Shown here in pieces: positions 41,599 to 51,620 of a DNA stretch of 64,000 nucleotides; within the stretch, counting starts at the first letter, position 1, and each line of letters starts with the position of its first letter. The notes under the pieces were generated by a model. The model was not told the DNA's origin, made no database searches, and was given only the letters and a program-made list of their open reading frames with translations. The position numbers were made by a program, and so were the translations under genes. Source of the DNA: Neorhizobium galegae (lineage in GTDB: Bacteria > Pseudomonadota > Alphaproteobacteria > Rhizobiales > Rhizobiaceae); assembly GCF_017877055.1 (NCBI RefSeq), contig NZ_JAGIPG010000003.1:248001-312000 (forward strand). Reading direction: 5' to 3'.

Positions 41599-42973
41599 GA
41601 TCGGCCTTCACGTCTATGACCATGGCGCTCAGGTTTTCGCGGCAATTGGCGATCAAGGCTTCCTGTGTCAGGACGGCGGAAACTTCGTCAATATCCGTAG
41701 AGAGCAGCATTTCCGCAATGCTGCGTTCGGACAGGATTTGGGGCAGCGGATTGCTGCAGAGCAGGAGCCGGTCGCCGGGCAGCAACCGGTCGGAAACAAC
41801 CTCGGGTACCAGTTGACCCTTCAGGCCGATCCCTCTCGCAAGCGAGCGCCTGAGGCCGATTTCCGTGTGGTCGCGCGTGAGGCAGCGCATCATGCCGTCG
41901 CGCAGCAGATAACAGCGGGCATCTCCCGCCCAGAGAACCGCAAAACTTTCATGCAGGGATGCAAAGACAACGACGCTGGCCGAACGGGCGGAGCGGTCCG
42001 GGGTCAGGCCGGATTGCAACACTCCATGGGCTCGGCCGAGCTTCCCCTTGATTTCCTGGACAAGAGCCTCGATCGTTTCATGGGATGTAGCCTCGCCCAA
42101 CATGCCGGCGGCAATCTTGCTGGCTTCGAGGGCGCCGTTGCCATCGCCGACGCCGTCCACGATCGCGAATATCGACGGTATTGCCGAGATGAAAAGGCTG
42201 TCGGCGTTGAGAGACAGGCGTGTTCCGGGATGGCTGGCATAGCTGTGGAAGAGTCCCAAGCTTTGGGGCGCTTCCATAGGTGCGGGCTTCGGCTCCGCTG
42301 ACGCCTCTTGCCGGCGGAGGGCGGATTTTGGTTGCTCCGCCTCCCCGGCGGCATCGTCGGACAGCAGCTTTAGGAAATCCGACGGAGCGGGGGCGCCGCT
42401 GACGCGGAAACCCTTCATCCGCCGGTCTTGCGGATCCATCCGCCACCAGAGCGTTCCAGGCGGGACCAGGCTGCGTTGCTCTATCCCGTCATCGAATTGA
42501 CCGGCCTGGGGCGGCCTGAGCCGCTTCATGCCCGTCGTGAAGGTGTCGATGTCGAAATCGCGGCGGGCCGACGTCTCGGCGAGGCCTTCGGTTGCGATAA
42601 ACCATGTATCATCGAGGCAAAGGCTGCGCGGGTCTCCGGAAAACCCGTGAAGCTGGGCTGCAACGACAAGCGGAAAATTGCGGCCGACACGGTCGAGGCT
42701 CGGGACGATGACACCGGCCAGGGTTGCCGGTCCCCAGAGGTCGCGTTCGACGATGAAACGCCAGGACGGCATGGATCTGAAGCGGCGTTCCCATTGGTTG
42801 CCGAACTCGGCCTGGATGGCTTGCAGACTGGCTTGCAGCCAGGCATCGAGCGCGCCCTGCAGCTTCCGCCCGAGCCCGCTCGAGACGAAATCGCCATGGG
42901 TCGGCAGCTTGCCGAAGAAGCCGATACGGTCGGCTTCCGACGAAATCTGGCCCGCTATCGCGCGTTCGTTCAT
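41591..42973 (-). CDS. tagF-pppA: TagF-PppA fusion: T6SS post-translational repressor and PP2C phosphatase
   Basis: 460-residue two-domain protein. The N-terminal TagF (DUF2094) domain, about 20-160, begins GFFGKLPTHGDFVSSGL. After a Pro/Ala/Glu-rich linker (about 200-240), a PP2C phosphatase domain follows with metal-site DGVGDGNGALEASKIAAGM near 275, LWAGDARCYLLRDG and a final ENLSAMVID. The same fusion is known in A. tumefaciens, where TagF represses the T6SS by binding Fha and PppA opposes PpkA. ATG 42973 is chosen because TagF proteins start close to GFFGKLP; ATG 43012 would overlap tssM by 29 bases. Confidence 0.9.
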   Translation of the reverse strand: MNERAIAGQISSEADRIGFFGKLPTHGDFVSSGLGRKLQGALDAWLQASLQAIQAEFGNQWERRFRSMPSWRFIVERDLWGPATLAGVIVPSLDRVGRNFPLVVAAQLHGFSGDPRSLCLDDTWFIATEGLAETSARRDFDIDTFTTGMKRLRPPQAGQFDDGIEQRSLVPPGTLWWRMDPQDRRMKGFRVSGAPAPSDFLKLLSDDAAGEAEQPKSALRRQEASAEPKPAPMEAPQSLGLFHSYASHPGTRLSLNADSLFISAIPSIFAIVDGVGDGNGALEASKIAAGMLGEATSHETIEALVQEIKGKLGRAHGVLQSGLTPDRSARSASVVVFASLHESFAVLWAGDARCYLLRDGMMRCLTRDHTEIGLRRSLARGIGLKGQLVPEVVSDRLLPGDRLLLCSNPLPQILSERSIAEMLLSTDIDEVSAVLTQEALIANCRENLSAMVIDVKADHG

Positions 42974-42983
42974 GGCGTGCCGA

Positions 42984-45900
42984 TCAGAATTGCGTGGGGC
43001 AGGAGAAGGCATTCAGTGCCTCCAGGCGGAACGGGTTGAGGACGGAGCCGAATTGCACATCGAACTCTGCCGTCCGGCCGTTCTGCCGGAAGCTGGCGCG
43101 GAAGAGATCGTCGCCCTGCATGGTGATATTGGCGCTATCGAACAGCCTGAAAGGCGACCAGTCGCCGTTTTCCGTCATGGCCTCCTGCCAGCCTCCGGGC
43201 TGGAAGGCGATGCGCGACAGGTTGCTCGGTCCGGTCGAGGGCCAGGTGATCGACTTCGACTGGATCGGGCCATGGAAATAGACAACGCGCTCTCCTTCGA
43301 TCTCAAGCATGACCGCATTGGCATTGTCGGTGAGCGAGACCGGTTTGACGTTGATGGCGACCGATGGGGTCTCGCTGTCTGCGGAGAAGAAGGCACGGTT
43401 GATCTTGTCGGCGTTTTCGAACTGGGCGACCGCCTCGCTCGGGATGCTGGCGGAGCCGAAGGTACCCTTCCACCCCCAGGGCGACGAACTGGTATCGACG
43501 AAGGCGGCGAGCCTGTCGCTGAAGAAGGTCTTGAACAGGCCCTTCGGACCGAACAGGCGGACGAAATCGCTCATCGCCACATCGCGCGGCGATTCCCGGT
43601 CAAAGGGATAACGGCCGGTGATCACGCTGGAGCAGAAATTGGCGCCTTCGGCAGTCCATGCATTGCTGATGCGGGTGCGGGCGGATTTGACCGCCAGCGA
43701 GCCGACATCAGCGGCAAGCCCCGCCATCCACGTATCGACGGGCGCCGGCAGGCGCCGCGCCTGCTGCAGGAGATCCTGATTGGCGTTGGTCAGCTGACTG
43801 TCGACATCGAAGACCTTCGCGACTTCGGCGGTGGAGGTAACGGCACGTGACAGCTGCTCGTGCACTTTCTGCAGGGCCGGCTTCAACTGGGCGATCTGCG
43901 ATTTCGGCGCATCCTGCGCCTGTCCGGTCGGCAATTGCCCTGTGGACAACGGATCGGATTGCGGCGCTTCGAGCGCAGCGCGCAGCGGGGCGAACGGGTC
44001 GGGCGCATTCGCTGCACTGGCGAGCGCGGTGGTCGAGGCGGGCAAGCTATCGTTGGCCGCGGATGCGACCTCGGCACCGGGCCGACGAAGATCGGTCGCC
44101 GCGGCGATGGACTTGGCGACACTTTCCACCGGATTTGGCTCGCTTGCGAGAATGCGGGTCGTTTCGGCCGCATTGCCGATCGTCTGCGACGGCTTGACCC
44201 TCAAATCCGCCAGCAGCCCTGACCAGCGCTGTTCGAAATTGTCGAAATAGAGCTGCAACGCGGCCTGGGCAACGGTATCGACCGTCGAGCCGGCCGGGTT
44301 GGCTTCGCCGCGCACCCAATGTTCCTCGAGTGCCGCACGCGCCGCATCGGTGATCTTCGGCAGCACGACCTGGCGGTAGCCTGCGCTGGAAAAGAGCCCG
44401 GGCACGCCTTCCCTCAACGGAGACTTGGACAGGCGTTCGAACGCCTGCTCGCCGAGCGGCCCCAGCGCACCGGCGGGTGTCCAGGCAGGCAGCGAGCGCG
44501 ACTGACGGTCGCTTGCAAGAATGTCATAGGCTCGGTTTGGGATGTTTTGGGGGCGGATCGTCTCGCGGGCTTTGGCGATCAGCGCGCTGTCGAGTTCGAT
44601 CGGTGGAAGCGAACCACGCGCCATGGCGCCGGCATGCTCGATCAGCGCCTGCCGCGCTGCCGATCTGCCTTCGCCGGGATAAAGCCTCGTGAACATTTCT
44701 TCCGCTTCCAGCGAAACGAAATCCGCATCCATCGGGCCTAGCCCGCCAAGCATGCCGTAGAGCTTCAGGGCGTCGAAGGTCGTCGCGACCTCCTTGGCTT
44801 CGGTCATTTCCTTCTGCAGCTGAACGAGCATGCGGGGCAGAAGCAGTGCGTTCAACGCGCGCTGATAGGCATCACGCTGGCGGCCGGCCACCTTGTTTTC
44901 CTGGTCGAGGCCGAAGCTGACCGGCCATACGCGGGTTTTCGAAAACTCGCCGGTGACGGCGGCGAGATTGTCGAGTGCCGGAAGTACGCGCAGGAAATCG
45001 CTGTCCGTCACGTCCCGCACGGGCACGCCGCGTGCCAGCTGTTCGTAGGCATCGATGCGCCGCTCGGCACTGGCAAGGGCAGCGGCATTCTGGAAGTAGG
45101 TGGCGGTCCAGCTGGTGAGTACGACCGCCAGCGCCAGGACCGCGGCGGCATAGGCCGTGCGGCGGAAAAACACCTGCCGGCGGGAAAGCCGCCTGTCGCG
45201 GGCGACCAGGGACGCCTCGTCGAAAATGACGTCCTTGAAGAGCCGCGACAGGAAATAGCTGCGGCGAGCCCGCGTCGCCGAGGGCAGGCTTGTTTCTTCG
45301 GTCTGCGTGCCGGAGGCAAAATAGATGCCGCGCAGCATTGGCGGGTCGACCAGTTTCGAGCTGGAGCAGAGCTCGGTCATCACCTCGTGCAGCCGCTCCT
45401 TGAGCGCAGCGAGCTCGGCGGGGAAACGGAAGATGCGGCCTCGCAGCTCCGGATTCGGCTCCTGCTGAAGGCGTTCGATCAGCATGGAGCCAACGCGTTC
45501 CTGCAACAGAGCGAATTCCTCGAGGAAACGATCCGGCAGATTGGCGGCCTTATAGCTCTCTTCCAGGCCGAACGTGGTGCCCCAGACCTGTTCGCGGTCG
45601 GTCTTGTTAAAACCGTCGAAGAATTCCACGAAACCGGTCAGCAGGTCGGCCTTGGTGAGCACGAGATAGACCGGGACGCGGGCCTGCAGGTGTTCGTCGA
45701 GTTCCGAAAGCCGCTGGCGGATCGCCCTGATCTCCTCGCGCTGCGCTTCCGCATCGCGGGTCAGCAGATCGCCGATCGAAAGCGTCAGCAGCGCGCCGTT
45801 GATCGGCTGCGAGCGCCGGTATTTGCGCAGCAGTCCGAGGAAGCCTTCCCAACCGGCCTTGGCGGTGCCGTCCAGGTCGTCCTGGGTCGTGTAGCGACCG

Positions 45901-46481
45901 GCCGTGTCGATCAGGATCGCCTCGTCGGTGAACCACCAATTGCAATTGCGGGTGCCGCCGATGCCCTGGACGGAATTGCTGCCCAGCGCATCGCCGAGCG
46001 GGAATTTCAGGCCGGAATTGGTGAGCGCGGTGGTCTTGCCGGAACCGGGCGCCCCGAAGACCACGTACCAGGGGAGTTCGTAGATATAACCGAAACGCTT
46101 GCGGGTGATGCGGCGCAGGAGCTGCAGCGCTTCCTTCAGGCGGCTGTGGATTTCGCCCACCTCCGCCTGCTGGCTGGCGGCGGCCTCCGCCTCGGCATCC
46201 CGCTCGATGCCTTCGACCAGCTGCTTGTCGCGGCGACGGTCGCGGATGACCGTGAAGATGAGATAACCGATCCAGACGGCGATGATCACGCCGATCAGAA
46301 GCAGCCGGGCATTGACGCTCGCCAGCGGCTTGAAACTGCCATAGGCGGCGAGGTAGCCGTAGAACCAGATGACGATGCAGATCGCCGCCACCCAGATGAT
46401 GGAGATGAAACGCCGGCCGAGAAGGCCCGCATAGGCCTCCACATAGGAGCGCAGCGTATAGAAGGAACTCAACGGGTTCAT
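42984..46481 (-). CDS. tssM: T6SS inner-membrane protein TssM (IcmF)
   Basis: 1165-residue membrane-complex subunit. Two N-terminal membrane helices at about 26-46 and 58-79 precede a cytoplasmic NTPase-like domain with Walker A GAPGSGKTT at 143-151 and Walker-B-like ILIDTAGRYTTQD near 204. A third helix at about 450-470 (AAVLALAVVLTSWTATYF) precedes the large periplasmic part, which binds TssJ/TssL elsewhere in the family. The end is the beta-rich IcmF C-terminal region. Walker A is intact, so ATP binding is expected; A. tumefaciens TssM hydrolyses ATP. It overlaps tssL by 4 bases. No tssJ lipoprotein gene is present in the locus. Confidence 0.95.
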   Translation of the reverse strand: MNPLSSFYTLRSYVEAYAGLLGRRFISIIWVAAICIVIWFYGYLAAYGSFKPLASVNARLLLIGVIIAVWIGYLIFTVIRDRRRDKQLVEGIERDAEAEAAASQQAEVGEIHSRLKEALQLLRRITRKRFGYIYELPWYVVFGAPGSGKTTALTNSGLKFPLGDALGSNSVQGIGGTRNCNWWFTDEAILIDTAGRYTTQDDLDGTAKAGWEGFLGLLRKYRRSQPINGALLTLSIGDLLTRDAEAQREEIRAIRQRLSELDEHLQARVPVYLVLTKADLLTGFVEFFDGFNKTDREQVWGTTFGLEESYKAANLPDRFLEEFALLQERVGSMLIERLQQEPNPELRGRIFRFPAELAALKERLHEVMTELCSSSKLVDPPMLRGIYFASGTQTEETSLPSATRARRSYFLSRLFKDVIFDEASLVARDRRLSRRQVFFRRTAYAAAVLALAVVLTSWTATYFQNAAALASAERRIDAYEQLARGVPVRDVTDSDFLRVLPALDNLAAVTGEFSKTRVWPVSFGLDQENKVAGRQRDAYQRALNALLLPRMLVQLQKEMTEAKEVATTFDALKLYGMLGGLGPMDADFVSLEAEEMFTRLYPGEGRSAARQALIEHAGAMARGSLPPIELDSALIAKARETIRPQNIPNRAYDILASDRQSRSLPAWTPAGALGPLGEQAFERLSKSPLREGVPGLFSSAGYRQVVLPKITDAARAALEEHWVRGEANPAGSTVDTVAQAALQLYFDNFEQRWSGLLADLRVKPSQTIGNAAETTRILASEPNPVESVAKSIAAATDLRRPGAEVASAANDSLPASTTALASAANAPDPFAPLRAALEAPQSDPLSTGQLPTGQAQDAPKSQIAQLKPALQKVHEQLSRAVTSTAEVAKVFDVDSQLTNANQDLLQQARRLPAPVDTWMAGLAADVGSLAVKSARTRISNAWTAEGANFCSSVITGRYPFDRESPRDVAMSDFVRLFGPKGLFKTFFSDRLAAFVDTSSSPWGWKGTFGSASIPSEAVAQFENADKINRAFFSADSETPSVAINVKPVSLTDNANAVMLEIEGERVVYFHGPIQSKSITWPSTGPSNLSRIAFQPGGWQEAMTENGDWSPFRLFDSANITMQGDDLFRASFRQNGRTAEFDVQFGSVLNPFRLEALNAFSCPTQF

Positions 46482-48025
46482 CGTGCCGCTCCTCCAGCTG
46501 CCGGCGTCGTTCCGGTATTCGGCCTTTCAGCCTGGACCGGCGGTACCTTGAGGCCGGCGTCGCTCAGCCTTTCCGACGGATCGGTGAGAACCAGGATTTC
46601 GGTGCGGCGGTTCATCTCGCGACCTTCTGGTCGGGCGTTGTCGGCGATCGGATCGCTGTCGGCGCGGCCTTCAGTCAGGATCGCATCCGGTCCGGCAAAG
46701 GAGGCCAGGATGTCGCCGACCGCCTTGGCGCGCGCTTCCGAGAGATGCCAGTTCGAGGGGAACTGGACGGTGCGGATCGGTACGTTGTCGGTATAACCGA
46801 CCACGACGGCACGGAATTTTTCCGCGGCGAGCGCGCCGCCGATCCGCTGGATGAGATCGTGGAACTTGGCGCTGACTTCGGCACTGCCGGTATCGAAGAG
46901 ACCGGAATTGTTGATCCGCACCAGAAGACGGCCGTTCGAATCCGAGAGCGTCACGAGCTTCTTTTCGACCTCCGGCTGGAGGAAGGCGAGGAGATTGTCG
47001 AGGCGGCTCGGCGGCGGCGCCTGTTTCGGCGGGGGCTCGACCGGGGGCGCGGGCTTGACCTCGACGACCGGCGGATTCGGTTCCGGCGGTCGCTCCGGCA
47101 CCCTGATCAGCACGCTCGGCGTATCGCGCGGCGGCAGGCTGGCCAGCCGCTGGAACGTGCCATCGGAGGCGCTGTTCAGTGACAGGGTGAAGAAGAGATA
47201 GCCGAGCGCGAAGGCGAGCGCGAGGACGGAGAGCAGGGTCCAGAGCGCCACGGCGGTGCGCAGCGGCTTATGGCGGGCCGAAACGCCTTTCCAATGGGGC
47301 GACAGCTCCCGTTCGAAGACACCGTACTGGCCGAGCAGCGTCTTGTAGAGGCTGTCGCGGATGCGGCCGAGTTCGAGGTTGCCGCGCGGCGAAACCCGGG
47401 TGCGGCCTTCGAAGGCAAGCGACAGGCAGAGATAGATGAGAAGCAGCAGATCCTTGTTGGCGCCCGGGCTTTGGTGGAAATGGTCGAGCAGGTCGAACAC
47501 CCGGTCGCCGCCGGTCACGTCCATGTGGAAGGTGGAGACAAGGCCGGAGCGCGCCCAGCCGGCGCGCACGCCCCAGGGTTTGCTCAGAACCACGTCGTCG
47601 ACGGTGGCGCAGACCACATAGTGGGCGGCACGGGCACGGTCGGGACTGATGCGGGCGCTGGCAAGATCGCGCTCGTAGCGGCCGATGGCCTCGACCGCGA
47701 TCTTGCGGAGCTGATCTATGTCCGGCTGCTCCTCGGCATACCGGAGCGCATGGGCGAGGTTGAGCAGCGGAGCCGCCGAACGCACCAGGGTCGGCACTTC
47801 CTCTCCGCCGAAACGGAAATCCCTGACGAGCGTCTCGACGGACCAGCCGCCTTTGCGGGGAGGTGCCTGCTGCGGATCCTTTTCCGGATGGCTTTCCGGG
47901 AACTCGAGGACGTCATCCAGCATTTCGGCCATCTTGCGTGCCGATTGCTTTTTCTTGACGCCGTCCTCGGTAAGTTCGACGATGGTCGGCAGGTTCTGCC
48001 AGGTGGATGCGGGTTCGTTCTTCAT
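46478..48025 (-). CDS. tssL: T6SS inner-membrane protein TssL (DotU) with OmpA-like domain
   Basis: 515-residue extended TssL. A cytoplasmic DotU domain spans about 65-255, a single membrane helix 259-282, a Pro-rich periplasmic linker 300-340 and an OmpA/peptidoglycan-binding domain about 365-480 (GYTDNVPIR, LSEARAKAVGDIL, NRRTEI). Thr14 in NLPTIVELT corresponds to the residue phosphorylated by PpkA in A. tumefaciens, read by the Fha domain. It anchors the membrane complex to the cell wall together with TssM. It overlaps tssM and tssK by 4 bases each. Confidence 0.95.
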   Translation of the reverse strand: MKNEPASTWQNLPTIVELTEDGVKKKQSARKMAEMLDDVLEFPESHPEKDPQQAPPRKGGWSVETLVRDFRFGGEEVPTLVRSAAPLLNLAHALRYAEEQPDIDQLRKIAVEAIGRYERDLASARISPDRARAAHYVVCATVDDVVLSKPWGVRAGWARSGLVSTFHMDVTGGDRVFDLLDHFHQSPGANKDLLLLIYLCLSLAFEGRTRVSPRGNLELGRIRDSLYKTLLGQYGVFERELSPHWKGVSARHKPLRTAVALWTLLSVLALAFALGYLFFTLSLNSASDGTFQRLASLPPRDTPSVLIRVPERPPEPNPPVVEVKPAPPVEPPPKQAPPPSRLDNLLAFLQPEVEKKLVTLSDSNGRLLVRINNSGLFDTGSAEVSAKFHDLIQRIGGALAAEKFRAVVVGYTDNVPIRTVQFPSNWHLSEARAKAVGDILASFAGPDAILTEGRADSDPIADNARPEGREMNRRTEILVLTDPSERLSDAGLKVPPVQAERPNTGTTPAAGGAAR

Positions 48026-49362
48026 TCTCTAAGGGCCCACAGTTCCATTTCGAGGCCCGGGAAATCGCCTGCAAGATGCATGGCGATGGCGCCCGAGGTG
48101 TCGAGTTGCTTCCAGAGCGGATTTTTGGTGTCGAGTTCGAAGTAGATCGTGCCGGACCGGTAAGGCAGCTGGCGCGGCAGGACCGGCAGCGGCCGGACGG
48201 GAATGCCGGGCAGGGCGACATTGACGAGATCGGCGATGCGTTCCACCGGACCGACCTTGATCTGGGCCGGCAGTTTCCGGCGAACATCCTCGGCCGACAT
48301 TTCTGCCCTGACCGCCAGCACGAAACCTGCATCCTTGAGCAGCGAGCGATCGTTGATCATGCCGACGCGCACGCCATGACGGCGCTCGACGAGTTCGATC
48401 GCGACGGCTGCCTGTTCGAGAACCGCCGAAAGCGATGCGCGCAGGTCGTCGAAAACGGCTGCGAAGGTCGCCTTCAGGTCGTCATGCCGGTAGGGCGGGA
48501 AATCGGTCGCCCGCTTCCGCTCGGTCGTAAAGGTCGCAAGTTCGCCGGCGAGCTGGATGCAGGTCTCGTAGAATTCGATCGGATGGATGCGCGTCGCATT
48601 GGAAAGGACATGTTTCAGCATCGGATCGGCGCGATTGAGGATCTGCAGGAGGAAATAATCGCCGACCTCCGCCGTGCCGCGAATGGTCGGATCGCCGATC
48701 CTTTCGGCGATTGCCTCCGCGCGGTGGCGGACGATGCCGAGCAGTTCGGTCATCAGCTCGGTGAGACGGGCCTCGGCTGCGCAGTTGAGGCACGGCGCGA
48801 TGAATTCCGGATCGAGGATGACGGCACGGTCGGAACGTACCTCGACGATGCGGGCGAGGCCGACCAGCTCGTATCCGGCAAGTTCGTCGCCGGTCTTGAG
48901 ATAACGCAAGCTGAGGCGGCCGACATCGATCGGCGCCATGAAATCGGTCTCGACGTTGGCGTCGGGCGCCTCGTAGAGGGAGGCGACGAGGCGGACGTTG
49001 TTCAGCTTTGCACCGCCGTTCAGCGCCACATCGGCCTTGCCGGGCTGGCGGGCGGGAAGGGCGAGATAGACGATCGCGTTCTTGGTGTTCTCGTCGAGGT
49101 CGAGCGGCGGCGGCAGGTCGGCATCGGTCGGCGCTTCGAAAGGCGTGCCGTCCGGCATCATGCCGCGCAGGTTCGAAAGAGCGAACTGGCCAATCGCCAG
49201 CGCGCTGCGGTCGATGCCGATCTCGGACACGCCCCAGGGATAGGGAGAAAGCCCGCGCGTGGTGGTGCGGACCAGCCTTTCCGTCCAGCGGTCCGCCTGC
49301 TGGAAATGCTGCACGCGAAGGAACATGCCTTCGCTCCAGGCCACCCGGTTCTCATTCCTCAT
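48022..49362 (-). CDS. tssK: T6SS baseplate protein TssK
   Basis: 446-residue baseplate subunit. The family start NRVAWSEGMFLRVQHFQQADRW is at residues 4-25, followed by LPPPLDLDENTKNAIVYLALP, YFLLQILNRADPMLKH and the C-terminal LPYRSGTIYFELD. TssK trimers link the TssEFG wedges to the TssLM membrane complex. ATG 49362 follows GGAAAGGAAG. It overlaps fha by 11 bases and tssL by 4 bases. Confidence 0.94.
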   Translation of the reverse strand: MRNENRVAWSEGMFLRVQHFQQADRWTERLVRTTTRGLSPYPWGVSEIGIDRSALAIGQFALSNLRGMMPDGTPFEAPTDADLPPPLDLDENTKNAIVYLALPARQPGKADVALNGGAKLNNVRLVASLYEAPDANVETDFMAPIDVGRLSLRYLKTGDELAGYELVGLARIVEVRSDRAVILDPEFIAPCLNCAAEARLTELMTELLGIVRHRAEAIAERIGDPTIRGTAEVGDYFLLQILNRADPMLKHVLSNATRIHPIEFYETCIQLAGELATFTTERKRATDFPPYRHDDLKATFAAVFDDLRASLSAVLEQAAVAIELVERRHGVRVGMINDRSLLKDAGFVLAVRAEMSAEDVRRKLPAQIKVGPVERIADLVNVALPGIPVRPLPVLPRQLPYRSGTIYFELDTKNPLWKQLDTSGAIAMHLAGDFPGLEMELWALRE

Positions 49363-50560
49363 ATCGGCCGCTTCCTTTCCGTCCTTTCGGCATGGCCCCA
49401 CCATGTCCGCCGTCTGCCGCCCGCATCATCGCGTCGCGGAAGATCTCGCGGACCGATTGCGTCCTGCCGTTCTTTTCGAATTGCGCCTTGTAGGCCTGCC
49501 AATAGTCGCGATTGCGTCCCCAAGGGGGGCCGAAGCGCAGGCCGCGAGACCCGGCATCGATCCGCGCTTCCACTATGCGCGGCTCCATCTGGCGCCCGGC
49601 TTCCCGCACGAGGTCTTCGAGTGCGGCGTTGAGCCTCATCTGCCGGTCAAGCAGGGCCTCGGCGCGGATGACGAGCGCCTCCTCAAGGCTGCGGCCGAAG
49701 ATATCCGGCTCGGAAGCGGCGCGCGGGGGCTCCAGCTCGAAGACGGCAAAAGCGTTGTCCAGAGCTTCATCGAGCCGGCCAAGCAATGGCTCCAGCCTCT
49801 CCGCCAGCTCGCCCGCCCGGCCGATCGACAGGCGTGGGAAATCGTCATCGAACAACGGCTCCGGCGGAGGGACGTTGTCGTTGACGGTTTCCAGTGTCTC
49901 CACGGTGCGGACACGCAGGGCCGGTGCGGACACATGGGTGGCCGATCCGTGTTCCAGATGGCTGCCGTAGTCGGACCCTTCGTCCGTATTCCAGTCGTCC
50001 GGAAGAAACTTGGTGGCGGAGCGGATTTCGGGCGGGCCGTTCCAGCCGATCTCGACATTGCGGGACGGGCTGGAGGCTTCCTTTCCGGTCCCGGCCGGTA
50101 TCGACCAATCCTCCGCGACGCGTTCCCCGAGTATGCCTCCGGCAGCACGGCCGCCGGGTGCGATATCCGCCAGGATGGCGGATATGGTCAGGGGTTCGTC
50201 GCTGAGCAAAAGGCCGGCCTCGGGGTCCTCCAGGTCTTCCTCCCGTTCACCGGAGATGCGGACTTCGAATGCCAGGTTTCCGACTTCGACCATCGATTGG
50301 TCGGCGAGCCTCGCCGATTCTCCTTCGTGGACGACATGGCCATCGACCCTCGATCCGTTGGCGCTCTGATCGCGCAGCAGGAAGCCTTCGCGATCCCGTT
50401 CGATGGTACAATGGAATTTCGACACCGAACGCTGGTCCTCCGGCAGCCGCCAATCGCAATCCGGCGCTCGTCCGAGTGTGCGCCGGCCGCGTTCGAAGAA
50501 CCATTTCCGGCCGGAGGGCGACGCACCGTCGCTGTCGATCTGGCGCAATTCAAGCCGCAT
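49352..50560 (-). CDS. fha: T6SS Fha protein (TagH), FHA-domain phosphothreonine reader
   Basis: 402-residue protein with an N-terminal FHA domain (about 20-100). The phosphopeptide-binding residues are visible: Gly30-Arg31 in LGRAPDCDW, Ser47 and His50 in RSVSKFHC, and Asn in SANGSRVDG near 68. A long acidic linker follows, then a C-terminal helical region typical of T6SS TagH/ImpI (LEEALVIRAEALLDRQMRLN and FGRNRDYW-like GRNRDYWQAY). In A. tumefaciens Fha binds phospho-Thr14 of TssL and promotes Hcp recruitment. It overlaps tssG and tssK by 11 bases each. Confidence 0.92.
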   Translation of the reverse strand: MRLELRQIDSDGASPSGRKWFFERGRRTLGRAPDCDWRLPEDQRSVSKFHCTIERDREGFLLRDQSANGSRVDGHVVHEGESARLADQSMVEVGNLAFEVRISGEREEDLEDPEAGLLLSDEPLTISAILADIAPGGRAAGGILGERVAEDWSIPAGTGKEASSPSRNVEIGWNGPPEIRSATKFLPDDWNTDEGSDYGSHLEHGSATHVSAPALRVRTVETLETVNDNVPPPEPLFDDDFPRLSIGRAGELAERLEPLLGRLDEALDNAFAVFELEPPRAASEPDIFGRSLEEALVIRAEALLDRQMRLNAALEDLVREAGRQMEPRIVEARIDAGSRGLRFGPPWGRNRDYWQAYKAQFEKNGRTQSVREIFRDAMMRAADGGHGGAMPKGRKGSGRYEE

Positions 50561-51599
50561 GTCCGCCTCCTCCTTCCATCTGTCGCAGGCGTTCGACGAT
50601 CACCGCATCGCCGCTGTCCTTGGCAGCGGGTGCGACGCGGGCCCAGCTGTTCCAGCCGAGGCGCGGCGGATCGCCGGCCTCCTTGCCCCCTTGGCCGAGC
50701 TGACAGAAGGGGATGTCTTCCTTCCTCAGGATGACCTGAATATCGAAGTCGAGAGCCGAGCCGACATAAAGCCGGGTCAGGGCAAAGAGTTCGCTGATGT
50801 TGCCGCCGCCGGGCGCAAGCGACAGATAGTCGGCGTAGCCGAGCGGGCCGATGACGACGCGAAAACCGCCGCTGAAATCGCGGACGGCGGCGCCGGCGGT
50901 GGCATTGACACCGAGCTGCACGCCCCGCGGCTGGCTCATGCGGCTGCGCTCCTCCTCCGGAATGGTGAGCCAGCGGCCGCGAAAGAGTTCGATTTCGACC
51001 GGCAGGCCGCTGAATTCCTCGAGCATCGCGCGCAGGTTCGCCGCATTGCGGTTGCGGGCGGCAAAGAAGCCGGAGAAGCGCAGCACGAGATCCTCATCGA
51101 CGCCGCTCCGTTCCGTCAGGCGTTTGGTGCCGAAGCCGGTCAGGGCAAGGAGAGTGGTGATGAAGGCATTGTCCTTGCGGTTGCCGCCCCAGCGCAGCCG
51201 GCGTGCGATGCGATATTTCTCGCTTGCATCGGCGAACAGTTCGGCCATGCGGGCGCTGAAGAGATCGAAGAAGCTTGCCAGGGCCTTCGACCTGTTGCGC
51301 TCTTCGCGAAGGATGATTTCATTGTAGGCCGGCGGCATGGAACCGAGCGGGCCGATCAGCCCGGCAAGCGCGCTTTTGACCGATGCGCGCAAGCCGTTCC
51401 GCTTGAAGCCGCTGACGGCGAGCGGGGCGGGAGAGACGCCCGTATGGGATGCGACGTCGAGCTCGACCCCCGGATACTCGGCGACCGCCGCCTGCGCCAC
51501 ACGGAATGCCGTCACCGGTTCGAAGCGGCCGGGGTCGCGTTCGAGCAGGTCGGCAAGTGCACCGGATGATGCGTCTGGCTTGCGGGTCGTCAGGTCCAT
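50550..51599 (-). CDS. tssG: T6SS baseplate protein TssG
   Basis: 349-residue wedge subunit. The N-terminal ALADLLERDPGRFEPVTAFRV is followed by the TssG core segment SGFKRNGLRASVKSALAGLIGPLGSMPPAY, FFDLFSARMAELFADAS near 112 and the C-terminal GPLGYADYLSLAPGG with LYVGSALDFDIQVIL. With TssF and TssE it makes the baseplate wedge, analogous to phage gp6/gp53. The gap to tssF upstream is 21 bases. Confidence 0.92.
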   Translation of the reverse strand: MDLTTRKPDASSGALADLLERDPGRFEPVTAFRVAQAAVAEYPGVELDVASHTGVSPAPLAVSGFKRNGLRASVKSALAGLIGPLGSMPPAYNEIILREERNRSKALASFFDLFSARMAELFADASEKYRIARRLRWGGNRKDNAFITTLLALTGFGTKRLTERSGVDEDLVLRFSGFFAARNRNAANLRAMLEEFSGLPVEIELFRGRWLTIPEEERSRMSQPRGVQLGVNATAGAAVRDFSGGFRVVIGPLGYADYLSLAPGGGNISELFALTRLYVGSALDFDIQVILRKEDIPFCQLGQGGKEAGDPPRLGWNSWARVAPAAKDSGDAVIVERLRQMEGGGGHAA

Positions 51600-51620
51600 G
51601 TTCGGTTCGCAATCCTTTCG

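Noticed and set aside
45387..46796. Plus-strand 469-codon open frame across tssM/tssL
   Set aside because: Shadow frame: both minus-strand genes are unmistakable and the plus translation shows no ribosome site or domain.
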